A stretch of DNA of 64,000 bases from Alienimonas californiensis (GCF_007743815.1 NZ_CP036265.1:1204501-1268500); one strand, 5' to 3'. Numbered from the stretch's first letter, positions 35,841 to 44,575 are shown. Program-made: numbers and translations. The notes: generated by a model not told the origin, from the sequence alone.

Positions 35841-36968
35841 TCAGCTGTTGCCGGCGTTGTCGAGGGTGCGGGGGAACCCAATCCCGGTCCGGGGCAGGTG
35901 GCCTTGGCCGTGCTCCGGGATGTACGGCAGGGTCTTGCCGTGGCGGGGGTGGCTGGTGGGCAGTTCCACGGTCGTCCCGGGGGGCGGGCCGTACAGCGAG
36001 CTGGGCGGCAGCGGACGGGAGATCGGCACCAGACGGCTGCTGGGCATGCCCCAGCCGTATTCCATCGTGTGACGGACGTTCGGGGCCAGCGGCACGGCCA
36101 TCGGCACGCCGGTCGTCTGGGAGGCCCACACGTCGCCGGTCCGGCGGTCGCGGTAGTTGGGGTCCACGGCGTAGACGTGCTCGTACTTCCCGTGCCACTG
36201 GTCGACTTCCACCAGGCTGCACCAGTAGCACTGGCCGTGGCCGCCGCACTTCCCGCACAGGTGCGAGAGCCACCCGCAGCCCTGGCCGGCGCACATCCCG
36301 GGCAGCAGGCACTGACCCGGCAGGCAGAGCCCGGGCGGGCAGTGGCCCGGCAGGCACAGCCCCAGCGGGCAGTGGCCCGGCAGGCAGAGCCCCGGGGGGC
36401 AGTGTCCCGGCGGGCAGCCGCCCGGGGGGCAACCGTCCGGCGGGCAGTGGTTCCAGATGGGCAGCCCCGGGAGGCAGAGCCCCGGGCCGCCGCCGTGGCC
36501 GTAGCCGTAGCCGGGGGGACAGCTGGGGCCGCAGTGGCCGAACAGGCCGCAGCCGCCGGGGCCGCAGCGTCCGTGGCCGCAGCTGCCGTGGCCGCAGCCG
36601 CCGGTGCACACGCCGCCGTCGCAGGTGCAGCCGTGGCACGCCGAGCCGCAGGGCAGGTCGCAGACGTCCACGCAGCCTTCGTCGTGGCAGTTCAGCAGCC
36701 CGGCGGGCTGCACGGCGGCGTCGGTCCGGGAGGCGGCGTCGCGGCGGATGTCGGTCAGGCTGACGACGCCCTCGGCGGCGGCCCGGGCGTCGACCGCTTC
36801 GGCGGCGGGCTCGGCGGCGTCGTCGGCCAGGGCGGAGCCGGCCGACAGCACGGGGGCCGCCAGCAGGCAGAGGGTCAGCAGGTTCGCCAGCCGACGCCGC
36901 AGCGGGCGGGGCGTGGCGTGGGCCGTCAGACCCGTGAGGGCCCGGGGGGCCGCGGATTGCAGTCGCAT
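35841..36968 (-). CDS. Secreted Cys-rich protein with CPPGx pentapeptide repeats
   Basis: 375 residues from ATG 36968 (or 36977). After a basic start and signal peptide (ANLLTLCLLAAPVLSAGSAL) comes a Cys/Gly/His block: NCHDEGCVDVCDLPC, then GCGHGSCGHGRCGPGGCG. A run of about ten five-residue units follows at roughly residues 170-225, of the type CPPGG, CPPGH, CPPGL, CLPGH. There are more than thirty Cys in all. The C-terminal 130 residues are different: a WCSLVEVDQWHGKYEHVYAV segment, then Pro-rich. The spacing suggests metal binding or heavy disulfide or other cross-linking. Early work on planctomycete walls reported Cys- and Pro-rich protein sacculi; a wall role here is inference. Confidence 0.85.
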   Translation of the reverse strand: MRLQSAAPRALTGLTAHATPRPLRRRLANLLTLCLLAAPVLSAGSALADDAAEPAAEAVDARAAAEGVVSLTDIRRDAASRTDAAVQPAGLLNCHDEGCVDVCDLPCGSACHGCTCDGGVCTGGCGHGSCGHGRCGPGGCGLFGHCGPSCPPGYGYGHGGGPGLCLPGLPIWNHCPPDGCPPGGCPPGHCPPGLCLPGHCPLGLCLPGHCPPGLCLPGQCLLPGMCAGQGCGWLSHLCGKCGGHGQCYWCSLVEVDQWHGKYEHVYAVDPNYRDRRTGDVWASQTTGVPMAVPLAPNVRHTMEYGWGMPSSRLVPISRPLPPSSLYGPPPGTTVELPTSHPRHGKTLPYIPEHGQGHLPRTGIGFPRTLDNAGNS

Positions 36969-37216
36969 GGGAGGCATCCCCCGGGAGGAGGTGGCTGGGA
37001 GGGAACGGAGCGCGCCGGACCGCGTCGCGCGGGGCGACGCCGGCCGGGGCGGCGAAGAACGGGTCGGGTCAGATCGGTTCGGGCCGCGTCAGGGCCGGCC
37101 CCCCGCCCCGCCCGCCCCGTGGGGGCGGCGGCGGGGGGCCGGCGAACGGGCGACGCGGGCCGCTCGTTCAGGCGGCGGCGGACTCCGATCGCGGAATCCC
37201 AAGCCGCCGCGAGCGG

Positions 37217-37774
37217 TCAGTGGTGGAAGTTCGGGCTGCCGGTCGCGGGCGAGCCGTACCCGGGGGTGTTCCCCCACTCGTTGTCGAACAGGGTGTTCGA
37301 CGTGTTGAACGGGGGGGCGAAGCCGGCCATGAACGGGATTTTGCTCCGGTACTTCACCTTCACCTCGGTGCCCACCAGGTCCCATTTCTCCCGGTTCCGC
37401 ACGCCCCAGGGCGTGACGACCCAGTGGCCGCGGGCCCGGTGATAGAACGGCCCGTACAGGGCGTTGTAATCGTGGGCGTACAGGTATTCGTGCGGGGCGT
37501 ACGCGGGGTTCGTAATCATCGTCCCGCCGACCTGGATGGGAATATCCTGCCGGGGCGAGGGGTACAGCGGCGCGTTCAGCGCCACGTACCCTTCCTGATG
37601 CAGATAGGCCTGCGCCTCCGGCGGGGCGCCGGGGGCGTGCTCCCGGGCGAACGCGGCGTCGGAAACCGTCGGGGCGGCGAGGCTGCCGACGGCGGCGGCG
37701 ACGGCCAGGGCGGCGGCGACGCGAGCCAGCGCACGGCGGGCCAGCGAACGGCGGGTGAGAAGGGGGCGGATCAT
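37217..37774 (-). CDS. Secreted protein, planctomycete-type, unknown function
   Basis: 185 residues from ATG 37774 (MIRPLLTRRSLARRALARVA), with a long signal peptide ending near TVSDAAFA. The mature part contains YLHQEGYVALNAPLYPSPRQ, GGTMITNPAYAPHEYLYAHD, GHWVVTPWGVRNREKWDLVG and KYRSKIPFMAGFAPPFN. It is Tyr- and Pro-rich with no Cys and no known motif. It is the first gene of the minus-strand run of three secreted proteins, about 250 bases ahead of the Cys-rich gene. Confidence 0.82.
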   Translation of the reverse strand: MIRPLLTRRSLARRALARVAAALAVAAAVGSLAAPTVSDAAFAREHAPGAPPEAQAYLHQEGYVALNAPLYPSPRQDIPIQVGGTMITNPAYAPHEYLYAHDYNALYGPFYHRARGHWVVTPWGVRNREKWDLVGTEVKVKYRSKIPFMAGFAPPFNTSNTLFDNEWGNTPGYGSPATGSPNFHH

Positions 37775-38089
37775 GGGGCGTCCCTGCGGGCATGGGCCCC
37801 GGCGCCGCCGTCGGCGTCGCGCAATCTCACGCGACGCCGGGGGGTGCGATAGGGGGCGGTGGTCGGTCCTTGACGGGCTCCCCGTTCCGACGCCGCCTCC
37901 GCCCGTCGGCGCCGCGAAGACGCGGGGACGGGCGAGGCGGCGTCGGGGGGGACGACCCGCCCCGAACATCGGCCCGCCCCGGCCCGCGGGATGAGCGCCG
38001 CCGGCACGTTCGGACCCCTCCGCCGCGGCACGTCAAGAGCAGTCCGGTCGACCCGCGAAACCGGCAAGGTTTCACACCCCGCACGACGT
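37775..38089. other. Intergenic stretch without a recognisable gene
   Basis: A 315-base gap between nadR and the secreted-protein cluster. It should contain the promoter of the cluster on the minus strand, but no convincing -35/-10 pair stands out in the G+C-rich sequence. No repeat family from elsewhere in the window is seen. Confidence 0.4.
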
Positions 38090-39121
38090 TCAATCCCCGG
38101 CCAACAACCGGTCCGGCAGCGACTCCCATTTGCGGAACCGGCCCAGCACGGCCTCGACCGCGGCGACCCGCTCCGCCGGCGTTCCTCGCAGCGTGACGAA
38201 CGGCCGGCCGCGTCGCAGCAGGTCCGCGACGATGCGGCGTTGAAACACCGCCCGCTGCCCGACGCCGCTGCGGTCCGGCGTGTCGTCGAACGGGATCTCG
38301 TCCCCGCACAGGAACGTCAGGTCGTACCGCCCCGCACAGGCCGCCGCGAGGCGGTCCAGTTCCGGCAGCGCCCCGCCGTGATAGTCGTCGGCGAACACGC
38401 GGGTCGTGGAGGCGTCGGTATCGACGAACAGCGTTTGCCGGGCGTCCGCGGCGAGGCGCTGCTCCGCGGCCCGGTGCCCGACGGCGATCTCGACCAGTTG
38501 CTCCGGGGAGAGCCGCCGGTCGATCGCGTGCTCCTCCCAATAGGCCCGCCCGTACTCCGGGACCCACGGCTCGCCGAACCGCTCGGAGAGGGCTTGGCAC
38601 AGCGTCGTCTTTCCCGTCGAGGGCGCCCCGACGAACGCGATCTTCGTCAATAAATCCCACCGCACCCGCGGGGGCAGCCGGTCCCGCAGGCCGACCGGGT
38701 CCGCCCGCACCGCCGTACCACAGACCGGTACCGCCGTTCTCGCCGGGTCGAACCGCCGGTCGACCGCCCCCAGCGCCCGGGAGACGTGTGCGCCGTAGAA
38801 CTCGCTGCAATAAAAGTGCGTCACCCGCCGCCCGGCCAGGGATTTGAGAATAAACTCTTCCTGCACCGCCCGGATCGCCGGAGTGTCGCCCACCTCCGTC
38901 GGCCCACCCCAGCCCTCGATCACCTCGACCGTGGGATACAGGTCGCGAATCCAGTCCGCCCGCACCGGCAACGGCACGGGGGTGGTCTCCGGGGCGTCGT
39001 AGATCAGGACGACGAAGCGGTCCGTCTCCGCCAGCCCGGTTTCGATCAGCGCCACATGCCCGGCGTGCAGCGGGGCGAACTTGCCCAGCGTGAACCCGAC
39101 GGTCGGCCCGGCGTGCGTCAC
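38090..39121 (-). CDS. nadR: NadR-type NMN adenylyltransferase / ribosylnicotinamide kinase
   Basis: 343 residues from GTG 39121. The first domain (1-165) is a nucleotidyltransferase: TVGFTLGKFAPLHAGHVALI has the (H/G)xGH-type site, and HFYCSEFYGAHVSRALGAVD is the second nucleotide-binding piece. The second domain (170-343) is a P-loop kinase: KIAFVGAPSTGKTTLCQALS (Walker A), VPEYGRAYWEEH and DTDASTTRVFADDY. Together they convert nicotinamide riboside to NMN and NMN to NAD. The helix-turn-helix repressor domain of the enterobacterial protein is absent. pnuC lies 12 bases upstream, so the two form an NR uptake and activation operon. Confidence 0.95.
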   Translation of the reverse strand: MTHAGPTVGFTLGKFAPLHAGHVALIETGLAETDRFVVLIYDAPETTPVPLPVRADWIRDLYPTVEVIEGWGGPTEVGDTPAIRAVQEEFILKSLAGRRVTHFYCSEFYGAHVSRALGAVDRRFDPARTAVPVCGTAVRADPVGLRDRLPPRVRWDLLTKIAFVGAPSTGKTTLCQALSERFGEPWVPEYGRAYWEEHAIDRRLSPEQLVEIAVGHRAAEQRLAADARQTLFVDTDASTTRVFADDYHGGALPELDRLAAACAGRYDLTFLCGDEIPFDDTPDRSGVGQRAVFQRRIVADLLRRGRPFVTLRGTPAERVAAVEAVLGRFRKWESLPDRLLAGD

Positions 39122-39133
39122 GGCGAGATCAAT

Positions 39134-39808
39134 TCAAGACTTCGCCTGGGCGATCGCCGGCTCCGCGATCGCCGGCGGTTCGACGGGTTCGCCCGTCGCG
39201 GCGGCCCTGCGCCAGGCGAAGTACCCGGCCGTCGCCATCACTAAAAAGACGGCGTAGAGCCCGGCGAAGAGGTGCAGGTCCTTGTGGTAATAATTCGCGA
39301 TGCTGACCACGTCGACGGCGATCCAGATCAGCCAGGACTCCACGGCCCGCTTCGCCAGCAGCCATTGGGCGGCGAGGCTGGCGACGGTGGTGAAGGCGTC
39401 GCCGAAGGGCAGCGCCGCGTCCGTCCATTCCTTCATCGCCCCGCCCAGCGCCGCCGAGCCGACCGCGATCCCCACCGCCCAGCCGAAGAACGCCGGCCCG
39501 GACAGCCGCCCCACCGGCACCTCCCCCGCCCCGGCAGGGTTCCCGGCTTCGGCGTCCTCCCCAACGGGTTTACCGACGGACTCCCCGACGGGCCGGCGTT
39601 CGCGGAGCCATTCCCGCCAGCCGTAGATCTGCAAGCCGACGTAAATCAGTTGCAGGGCGAAGTCCGAATAGAGCTTCACCTGCCAGAAGATTACGGAAGA
39701 CAGAACGACCTGCACCAGCCCCGTCGGCCAGCACAGGATGCTGCGACGGATCGTCAGCCCCACGCAGGCCAGCCCGAAGACCACGGCGACGATCTCAATT
39801 AGCGGCAC
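39134..39808 (-). CDS. pnuC: PnuC nicotinamide riboside transporter
   Basis: 224 residues from GTG 39808 (MPLIEIVAVVFGLACVGLTI). The substrate-site segments are visible: SILCWPTGLVQVVLSSVIFW, YVGLQIYGWREWL and SWLIWIAVDVVSIANYYHKD. There are seven hydrophobic segments. A Glu/Gly/Pro-rich insert (GEDAEAGNPAGAGEVPVG) lies after the third or fourth segment. It passes nicotinamide riboside across the inner membrane, trapped by the kinase activity of the adjacent NadR. A 16-residue Ala/Glu/Pro tail (EPPAIAEPAIAQAKS) follows the last segment. Confidence 0.95.
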   Translation of the reverse strand: MPLIEIVAVVFGLACVGLTIRRSILCWPTGLVQVVLSSVIFWQVKLYSDFALQLIYVGLQIYGWREWLRERRPVGESVGKPVGEDAEAGNPAGAGEVPVGRLSGPAFFGWAVGIAVGSAALGGAMKEWTDAALPFGDAFTTVASLAAQWLLAKRAVESWLIWIAVDVVSIANYYHKDLHLFAGLYAVFLVMATAGYFAWRRAAATGEPVEPPAIAEPAIAQAKS

Positions 39809-39875
39809 GCAGCAATCCGGGGCGGGGAGCGAACGGCCGCCATCCTACCGACCGCCGCCGACCCCGTGCACGGCC

Positions 39876-39906
39876 GCGTCCCGGACGCTTGAAGCGTCCG
39901 GGACGC
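39876..39906. repeat. Palindrome GCGTCCCGGACGCT...AGCGTCCGGGACGC, copy 1
   Basis: Perfect 14-base arms around TGA. The same palindrome with a GGC centre is at 40572-40602. In translation it gives the ASRTLEASGT-type phrase seen in shadow frames. It sits just upstream of pnuC. Confidence 0.85.
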
Positions 39907-39929
39907 TCGCTTCCTCGCCGCCGCCCCGC

Positions 39930-40373
39930 TCACTTCGGCTTTGCGGCGCCCTTCGGCCCCGCGCCGGCGTCCGTGATCTGTTCGATCGTCCTGGAGCTGC
40001 CGTCCGGGTAGAGCACCTGCACGGAGGTGTATTCCCCCTGATAGGGCGTCTTCGTGTAACTGACCGGAATCGGGGTCAGGACGGCGGGCCACATCCCCGG
40101 CAGCGTCGCCAGCGACAAATTGAGCAGCAGGGTTTCGGGAATGGTCCCCTGCGGAACGGCCGGTTTAAGCGTCGCGACCGTGCCGAGGCCTCCCCCGGAA
40201 TAGATCCCCTCGACGCGGAGCCGCGGCCGCTTGCCCTTCGTCACGGCCCAGGCTCGCCACATATCCTGCGCCGGCCCGCCCGCCGGTTGAGCGGCCGCGG
40301 CGCCGCCGGCGACCGCCATCACGCCGCCGGCGGCGGCCAGTTTCAGTGCGTTCCGCCGGGTCGTTTCGTTCAT
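39930..40373 (-). CDS. Small exported protein with a twin-arginine-like signal
   Basis: 147 residues from ATG 40373: MNETTRRNALKLAAAGGVMA. The start has a TRRNALKLAA twin-arginine pattern, although the usual Phe after RR-x is absent. The mature part contains RPRLRVEGIYSGGGLGTVAT, AVPQGTIPETLLLNLSLATL and SYTKTPYQGEYTSVQVLYPD. No family is recognised; small beta-rich. It lies between two copies of the GCGTCCCGGACGCT palindrome and is not obviously linked to pnuC-nadR. Confidence 0.72.
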   Translation of the reverse strand: MNETTRRNALKLAAAGGVMAVAGGAAAAQPAGGPAQDMWRAWAVTKGKRPRLRVEGIYSGGGLGTVATLKPAVPQGTIPETLLLNLSLATLPGMWPAVLTPIPVSYTKTPYQGEYTSVQVLYPDGSSRTIEQITDAGAGPKGAAKPK

Positions 40374-40571
40374 CTTCGTGCCTTCGTGGGGGAGCGAGCG
40401 AGCGGGGTGAGTTCCGGGCCGAGGGTCCGCCGTCCCGCGAACGGCGGACGCAAAACCAGCCCACCCGACCCCGGCCGGGCCGTCAAGACGCTGCGACGCC
40501 CGCTCCCGCCCGCAGGACTTCAAAGTCCCTCCCCGGCCGCCCTCGCCGGGGCGCCGCCGCCCGTGTACGCC

Positions 40572-40602
40572 GCGTCCCGGACGCTGGCAGCGTCCGGGAC
40601 GC
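40572..40602. repeat. Palindrome GCGTCCCGGACGCT...AGCGTCCGGGACGC, copy 2
   Basis: Same 14-base arms as 39876-39906, centre GGC. Flanks are also similar (CCGTGTACGC against CCGTGCACGGC), so the two may be larger copies of one unit of about 45 bases. Confidence 0.85.
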
Positions 40603-40626
40603 TCGATCGCTCGCAATCGGCCGGAG

Positions 40627-40727
40627 GGTGGCGCTGGCATTTTGCCCATGGAGGGCGACTTCGAAGAGCGGTTCAGGAAATGACAAGAAGCAACGCCACG
40701 CGCACTGGCGAGACGCCAGTGGCACCC
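40627..40727. repeat. Inverted pair of CACTGGCG hairpins, copy 2
   Basis: A diverged hairpin (40627-40651, GGTGGCGCTGGCATTTTGCC) faces a well-preserved one (40703-40727, CACTGGCGAGACGCCAGTG then GCACCC). The pair is oriented as at 11634-11735 and ends 16 bases after the PIN-like gene's stop codon. The gap 40374-40742 holds only these repeats and no supported gene. Confidence 0.8.
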
Positions 40728-40742
40728 AGCGAATACGACCTT

Positions 40743-41765
40743 CTACTCATTAACCCGAATTTCCGTGTCACAGCTTACTAGATCGACATCGACCGGCTCC
40801 ACGACAATATCTTCCCGCTCACGACGAAACTTAAAGCTGACCTCCACAGTAACTTGCGACTCCCTCGTGACCACTATCTCCTCCTGACCAGTATGCTCCG
40901 AGTCAACTTCGCCGTAGACCCCAAGCGGGAGCGGCATGTCTACGGAAATCGACGCGTCATAATCGATTGTTCCATCGATAGTCAGACGTCCCACGCCCTC
41001 GTTCTCTTCTGCCTCAACAACGATCACTCGGTCCGGAGTGAAATGACTTGACGTCACGCGAATGATCTCCCCATCGTAATCAGCAAGGCGAAAGACCAGC
41101 TCCTCGAACTGGGTCCGCACTTCATCGTCTATCGGAACTCTTTCGCTGTGAAACATGTGAGCCACTTCGGCTGACACGTCCAGCTTCAGGGGAGGCAACC
41201 GATCCAGAAGACCATCAAGATCTCTTTCCCATTTGAGGCACGCAAGTCTTTCGCACGCTTCTTTCCAGTCCATGTCACCGGAAACAACGTGCAGGTTGCG
41301 CCCGGTTCTCTCGCACCAGCGAATCGCAGTGAGAACCGACACAGCGTCGGGGAACTCGTTCTTTTTTCTGTCTGAGAAAGGAGGTAGCCTCTTGAAATAC
41401 ATCGACATTAGTTCCGACACGCTCACCCCGTCGGCCTCGAGCCGCTCGATCTCGGCCGAAGACATATAGTCCTTAAAACTCCTCCTGAAGTCACTCCGCA
41501 TGCGATCGACTGGAGGCAGCTCTAGCCCGACAATCTGCGAGACTGTGCCAAGTGGCCTAAGACATTTTGCGAGCTTTTGCCCTGCAGTCACAGCGGCCGT
41601 CGCTTTGTCATCGAGATGATGATTTACCTCATCTACGGATACAGCCGTCATATAGATCCGGATTTGTCCTGCCTTGCTGGCAGCTGCGAGTTGCAGCAAT
41701 CGCGCAGTCTTAAAGCTGAAACCGGATGCAAATATTGGCTGCGTGTCGAGCAAGACGTGTAGCAT
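40743..41765 (-). CDS. PIN-like (DUF4935-type) protein
   Basis: 340 residues from ATG 41765: MLHVLLDTQPIFASGFSFKT. The first Asp (LLDTQ), the later acidic region VDEVNHHLDD, NEFPDAVSVLTAIRWCERTG and VVSGDMDWKEACE are spaced as in PIN nucleases of the DUF4935 group. A C-terminal region of about 130 residues is beta-rich (IVVEAEENEGVGRLTIDGTI, EIVVTRESQVTVEVSFKFRR). PIN domains cut RNA with two metal ions and are common toxins. No antitoxin gene is adjacent. The gene is AT-richer than its surroundings and is flanked by CACTGGCG hairpin pairs on both sides. Confidence 0.78.
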   Translation of the reverse strand: MLHVLLDTQPIFASGFSFKTARLLQLAAASKAGQIRIYMTAVSVDEVNHHLDDKATAAVTAGQKLAKCLRPLGTVSQIVGLELPPVDRMRSDFRRSFKDYMSSAEIERLEADGVSVSELMSMYFKRLPPFSDRKKNEFPDAVSVLTAIRWCERTGRNLHVVSGDMDWKEACERLACLKWERDLDGLLDRLPPLKLDVSAEVAHMFHSERVPIDDEVRTQFEELVFRLADYDGEIIRVTSSHFTPDRVIVVEAEENEGVGRLTIDGTIDYDASISVDMPLPLGVYGEVDSEHTGQEEIVVTRESQVTVEVSFKFRREREDIVVEPVDVDLVSCDTEIRVNE

Positions 41766-41928
41766 GCTGGCGGGTGGCACAAGTGTGAACTTCCGGGGGC
41801 ACCATGCTCGCACTGCGGAGCTTGGTAAGCATGCGGGGCAGCACATCCGCTCGCAACTCCCACCTTACCACTCGTCCAACACCTCGGCGGGTGGCACTGG
41901 TGAGGGTCCGGCAGCACCTTGCCCTTCT

Positions 41929-42027
41929 GGGTGCCACTGGCTCCGCCAGTGCCGGAGTGACGCCCGACCGGTTCGCAACGTGACCGATTCTCCAACGTCA
42001 CTCGCACTGGCGGAGCCAGTGGCACCC
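41929..42027. repeat. Inverted pair of CACTGGCG/CCGCCAGTG hairpins, copy 3
   Basis: GGGTGCCACTGGCTCCGCCA with GTGCC (41929-41953) faces CACTGGCGGAGCCAGTGGCA with CCC (42005-42027). Further partial copies (GGTGGCAC at 41774 and GGTGGCACTGG at 41890) lie between here and the PIN-like gene. The whole gap 41766-42095 is repeat DNA with no gene. Confidence 0.85.
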
Positions 42028-42095
42028 GACAGAGCACAAGGCACTGTTGGGACTCTACCCGCGCCGCCCGGCCGTGTGCGCTCGCAATCCCGGCC

Positions 42096-43175
42096 TCACC
42101 ACCCCTCGTCCAATACCTCCCCCCCCGCCCGCGTCGCGGCGGCTTGCCAGGTTTCGAGGTCAATGCCGTCGGCGACGAAGCGGACGGCGCCGTCGCAGAG
42201 GGCGACCTGCACCCCGCCGCTATGCTCGCTGCGGGCGGTCAGGCGGGCTTTTTGTTGGCGTTCGTTCATGCAGTCCCACGCCGCGGCGTTGGGCGGGAGG
42301 GCGTGGTCGTAGAGGGTGTTGCCGTAGTTGCCGAGAATCCATTTCCCGCCGCGCTGGGCGAACCAGCCGCCGGGGGCGTCGGCGAGGCAGGCGGCGTCGG
42401 TGGGGTCGTCGCCGCCGGGGATCTCGCGGATCAAGCGGGCCGTCGCCAGGGGGTCGGCGGCGGCCTGCGGGTCGAGGTCGACCGTCCCCCCGGGGCCGAG
42501 CGGGCGCTCGCTGAACGCGACGGTGTTCGTCACGCCGTCTCTTAAATCGGCGAAGCGGATCGCCGAGCCGGTGAAGAACACGCCGTCGGCGTCGGTCAGC
42601 GAGCCGTACTCCTTCAACCCGCTGCCGGCGTTGCCGGCGTAATTCGTGGCGCCGAAGCGGTCGGGGTCCGCGTCCAGCCCGGGGACGCGGCCGAGGCCGT
42701 CGGCGGGGCAGAGGAAGGTCGGCACCGTCGTCCCCGCCGCGGGGGCGTTGTCGGCGCCGCTGAACGTCACCCCGCCGCCGATGCCGAACGTCACCGGGGC
42801 GGCGTCGTAATCGATGCTGCGGTGCAGCGCGCTGCCTTCCAAATAGGGCAGCAGATGGGCCTGCGGCGAAAAGATCACCGGCAGCGGCGCCCCCCGGCCG
42901 GCGGGGAAACGGCCTTTCACCCCCTCCAAATTGTGCAGCGCCAGGCCGAGCTGTTTGAGGTTGTTGGCGCACTCCGTCCGCCGGGCCGCGGCCCGGGCCT
43001 GCTGCACGGCGGGCAATAACAGCGCGACCAGCAGCGCGATCACCGCGATCACGACCAGCAGTTCGATCAGCGTGAACCCCGCTCGGGCACGCTGCCCCGG
43101 AGCAAGCCCCACCCGGTGAGGCGGGGCGGCGCCGGGGCCGCGGGGGTGAGGGGCGGCGGACGGTCGGTTTACCAT
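42096..43175 (-). CDS. DUF1559 pseudopilin-like protein
   Basis: 359 residues from ATG 43175 ([13 protein letters not shown]). A basic leader ends at a prepilin peptidase site, [20 protein letters not shown]. It is followed by [20 protein letters not shown] and [19 protein letters not shown], the classic DUF1559 (SBP_bac_10) opening. Later parts are [35 protein letters not shown] and a closing [18 protein letters not shown]. Planctomycetes have large families of these type IV pilin-like proteins; their job is unknown. It is divergent from the 43229 gene with only 53 bases between. Confidence 0.95.
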   Translation of the reverse strand: MVNRPSAAPHPRGPGAAPPHRVGLAPGQRARAGFTLIELLVVIAVIALLVALLLPAVQQARAAARRTECANNLKQLGLALHNLEGVKGRFPAGRGAPLPVIFSPQAHLLPYLEGSALHRSIDYDAAPVTFGIGGGVTFSGADNAPAAGTTVPTFLCPADGLGRVPGLDADPDRFGATNYAGNAGSGLKEYGSLTDADGVFFTGSAIRFADLRDGVTNTVAFSERPLGPGGTVDLDPQAAADPLATARLIREIPGGDDPTDAACLADAPGGWFAQRGGKWILGNYGNTLYDHALPPNAAAWDCMNERQQKARLTARSEHSGGVQVALCDGAVRFVADGIDLETWQAAATRAGGEVLDEGW

Positions 43176-43228
43176 GGGGGCGTCGTCGCCGTTGGAATCA
43201 TTTCGTCCTGACAAACAGGTTCGCCCTC

Positions 43229-44554
43229 ATGCTTCGGTCCCGCCTCCGTCCCGTCCACCGCCGCCTCCTCGGGGCGGCCCTGCTGGCCGCCGGCGCCGCC
43301 CCCTGGGCCGCCGCCGCGGACGTCCCCGCGGACGCCCGGGTGCCGGTCGAACCAGTCGACGCCCAGCCCATCCGCATCACGGTCGAGGACCTGCCGAAGC
43401 CGTACGCCTCCGAAAGCGTCAGCAAGAATCCCAAGGTCGTCGTCCCGCCGGACGACTTCCACCTGCACGTCCCCGAGGGGTTCCAGGCGAACCTGTTCGC
43501 CGAGGGCGTTGAAAAGGCCCGCTGGCTGGCGCTCACGCCGGAGGGGGACGTGCTGGTCTCCTGCGGCCGCACGAACAAGATTCACCTGCTCCGCGACACG
43601 AACGACGACGGCGTCTCGGACGAGCGGCACCTGTTCCTGGACGAGTCGAACGGCGCCAACCTGCCCTTCGGCATGGATTTTTCGCAGGTGGACGATCAGT
43701 GGTACTTCTATCTCGGCAACACGAACGCCGTGCTGCGGTACGCCTACGAACAGGGGCAGACGAAGCTGACGGCGCCCCCCGTGCCGATCACGGAACTGCC
43801 CGGCCAGGGTTATAATCAGCACTGGACGCGGAACGTCCGCGTCGCCCCGGACGGGAAGCATCTGTTCGTGACGGTCGGGAGCGAATCGAACGCCGATCAG
43901 GAGGCCCCGCCGCGGGCCGCCGTGCTGCGGATGAACCTCGACGGCACGCATCGCAGCGTCTACGCCTCCGGCCTGCGGAACCCGGTGGGGCTGGACTTTC
44001 ACCCGGAGACCGGCGAGGTCTACGTGAACGTCAACGAGCGGGATAAAATCGGCGACGAACTCGTGCCGGATTATCTGACGCTGGTGAAGGAGGGCGCCTT
44101 CTACGGCTGGCCCTACGCCTACCTGACGCCGAAGCACATCGACCCCCGCCACGTCGTCGGCGGGGAGAACGGGGACGGGAAGAGCGTACGGCCGGACCTG
44201 GTGGCGAAGACCGTCACGCCGGACGTGCTGTACCGGTCGCACTCCGCGGCGCTGGGGCTGGCGTTCTGCGACAGCGACCAATGGCCGGAACGCTACCGCG
44301 GCGGGGCCTTCAGCGCCCTTCGCGGGTCGTGGAACCGGGAGGAGGGCACGGGCTATAAAATCGTGTTCGTCCCCTTCGAGAACGGCCGCCCGACCGGCGT
44401 CTACGAGGACTTCGCGACCGGCTTCCTGCTCGACCCCTCCGTCCCGCTGACCTGCGGCCGCCCGGTCGACGTGCAGTTCGCCCCGGACGGCGCGCTGCTG
44501 TTCACCGAGGAGGGCAACGGGCGCATCTATCGCATCACGCCGCCGACGGAGTGA
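43229..44554 (+). CDS. Secreted PQQ-type sugar (sorbosone) dehydrogenase family protein
   Basis: 441 residues with a signal peptide (RRLLGAALLAAGAAPWAAAA). The six-bladed propeller shows LHVPEGFQANLFAEGVEKAR, VLVSCGRTNKIHLLRDTNDD, RNVRVAPDGKHLFVTVGSES, VYASGLRNPVGLDFHPETGE and YGWPYAY. The end is PVDVQFAPDGALLFTEEGNG. This is the L-sorbosone/glucose dehydrogenase-like layout; the His, Arg and Asn of LRNPVG are the usual catalytic-site area. PQQ use and substrate are inferred from the family only. No heme-binding CxxCH is present. Confidence 0.92.
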   Translation: MLRSRLRPVHRRLLGAALLAAGAAPWAAAADVPADARVPVEPVDAQPIRITVEDLPKPYASESVSKNPKVVVPPDDFHLHVPEGFQANLFAEGVEKARWLALTPEGDVLVSCGRTNKIHLLRDTNDDGVSDERHLFLDESNGANLPFGMDFSQVDDQWYFYLGNTNAVLRYAYEQGQTKLTAPPVPITELPGQGYNQHWTRNVRVAPDGKHLFVTVGSESNADQEAPPRAAVLRMNLDGTHRSVYASGLRNPVGLDFHPETGEVYVNVNERDKIGDELVPDYLTLVKEGAFYGWPYAYLTPKHIDPRHVVGGENGDGKSVRPDLVAKTVTPDVLYRSHSAALGLAFCDSDQWPERYRGGAFSALRGSWNREEGTGYKIVFVPFENGRPTGVYEDFATGFLLDPSVPLTCGRPVDVQFAPDGALLFTEEGNGRIYRITPPTE

Positions 44555-44575
44555 GTCAATCGCTGCCGTCGTTCC

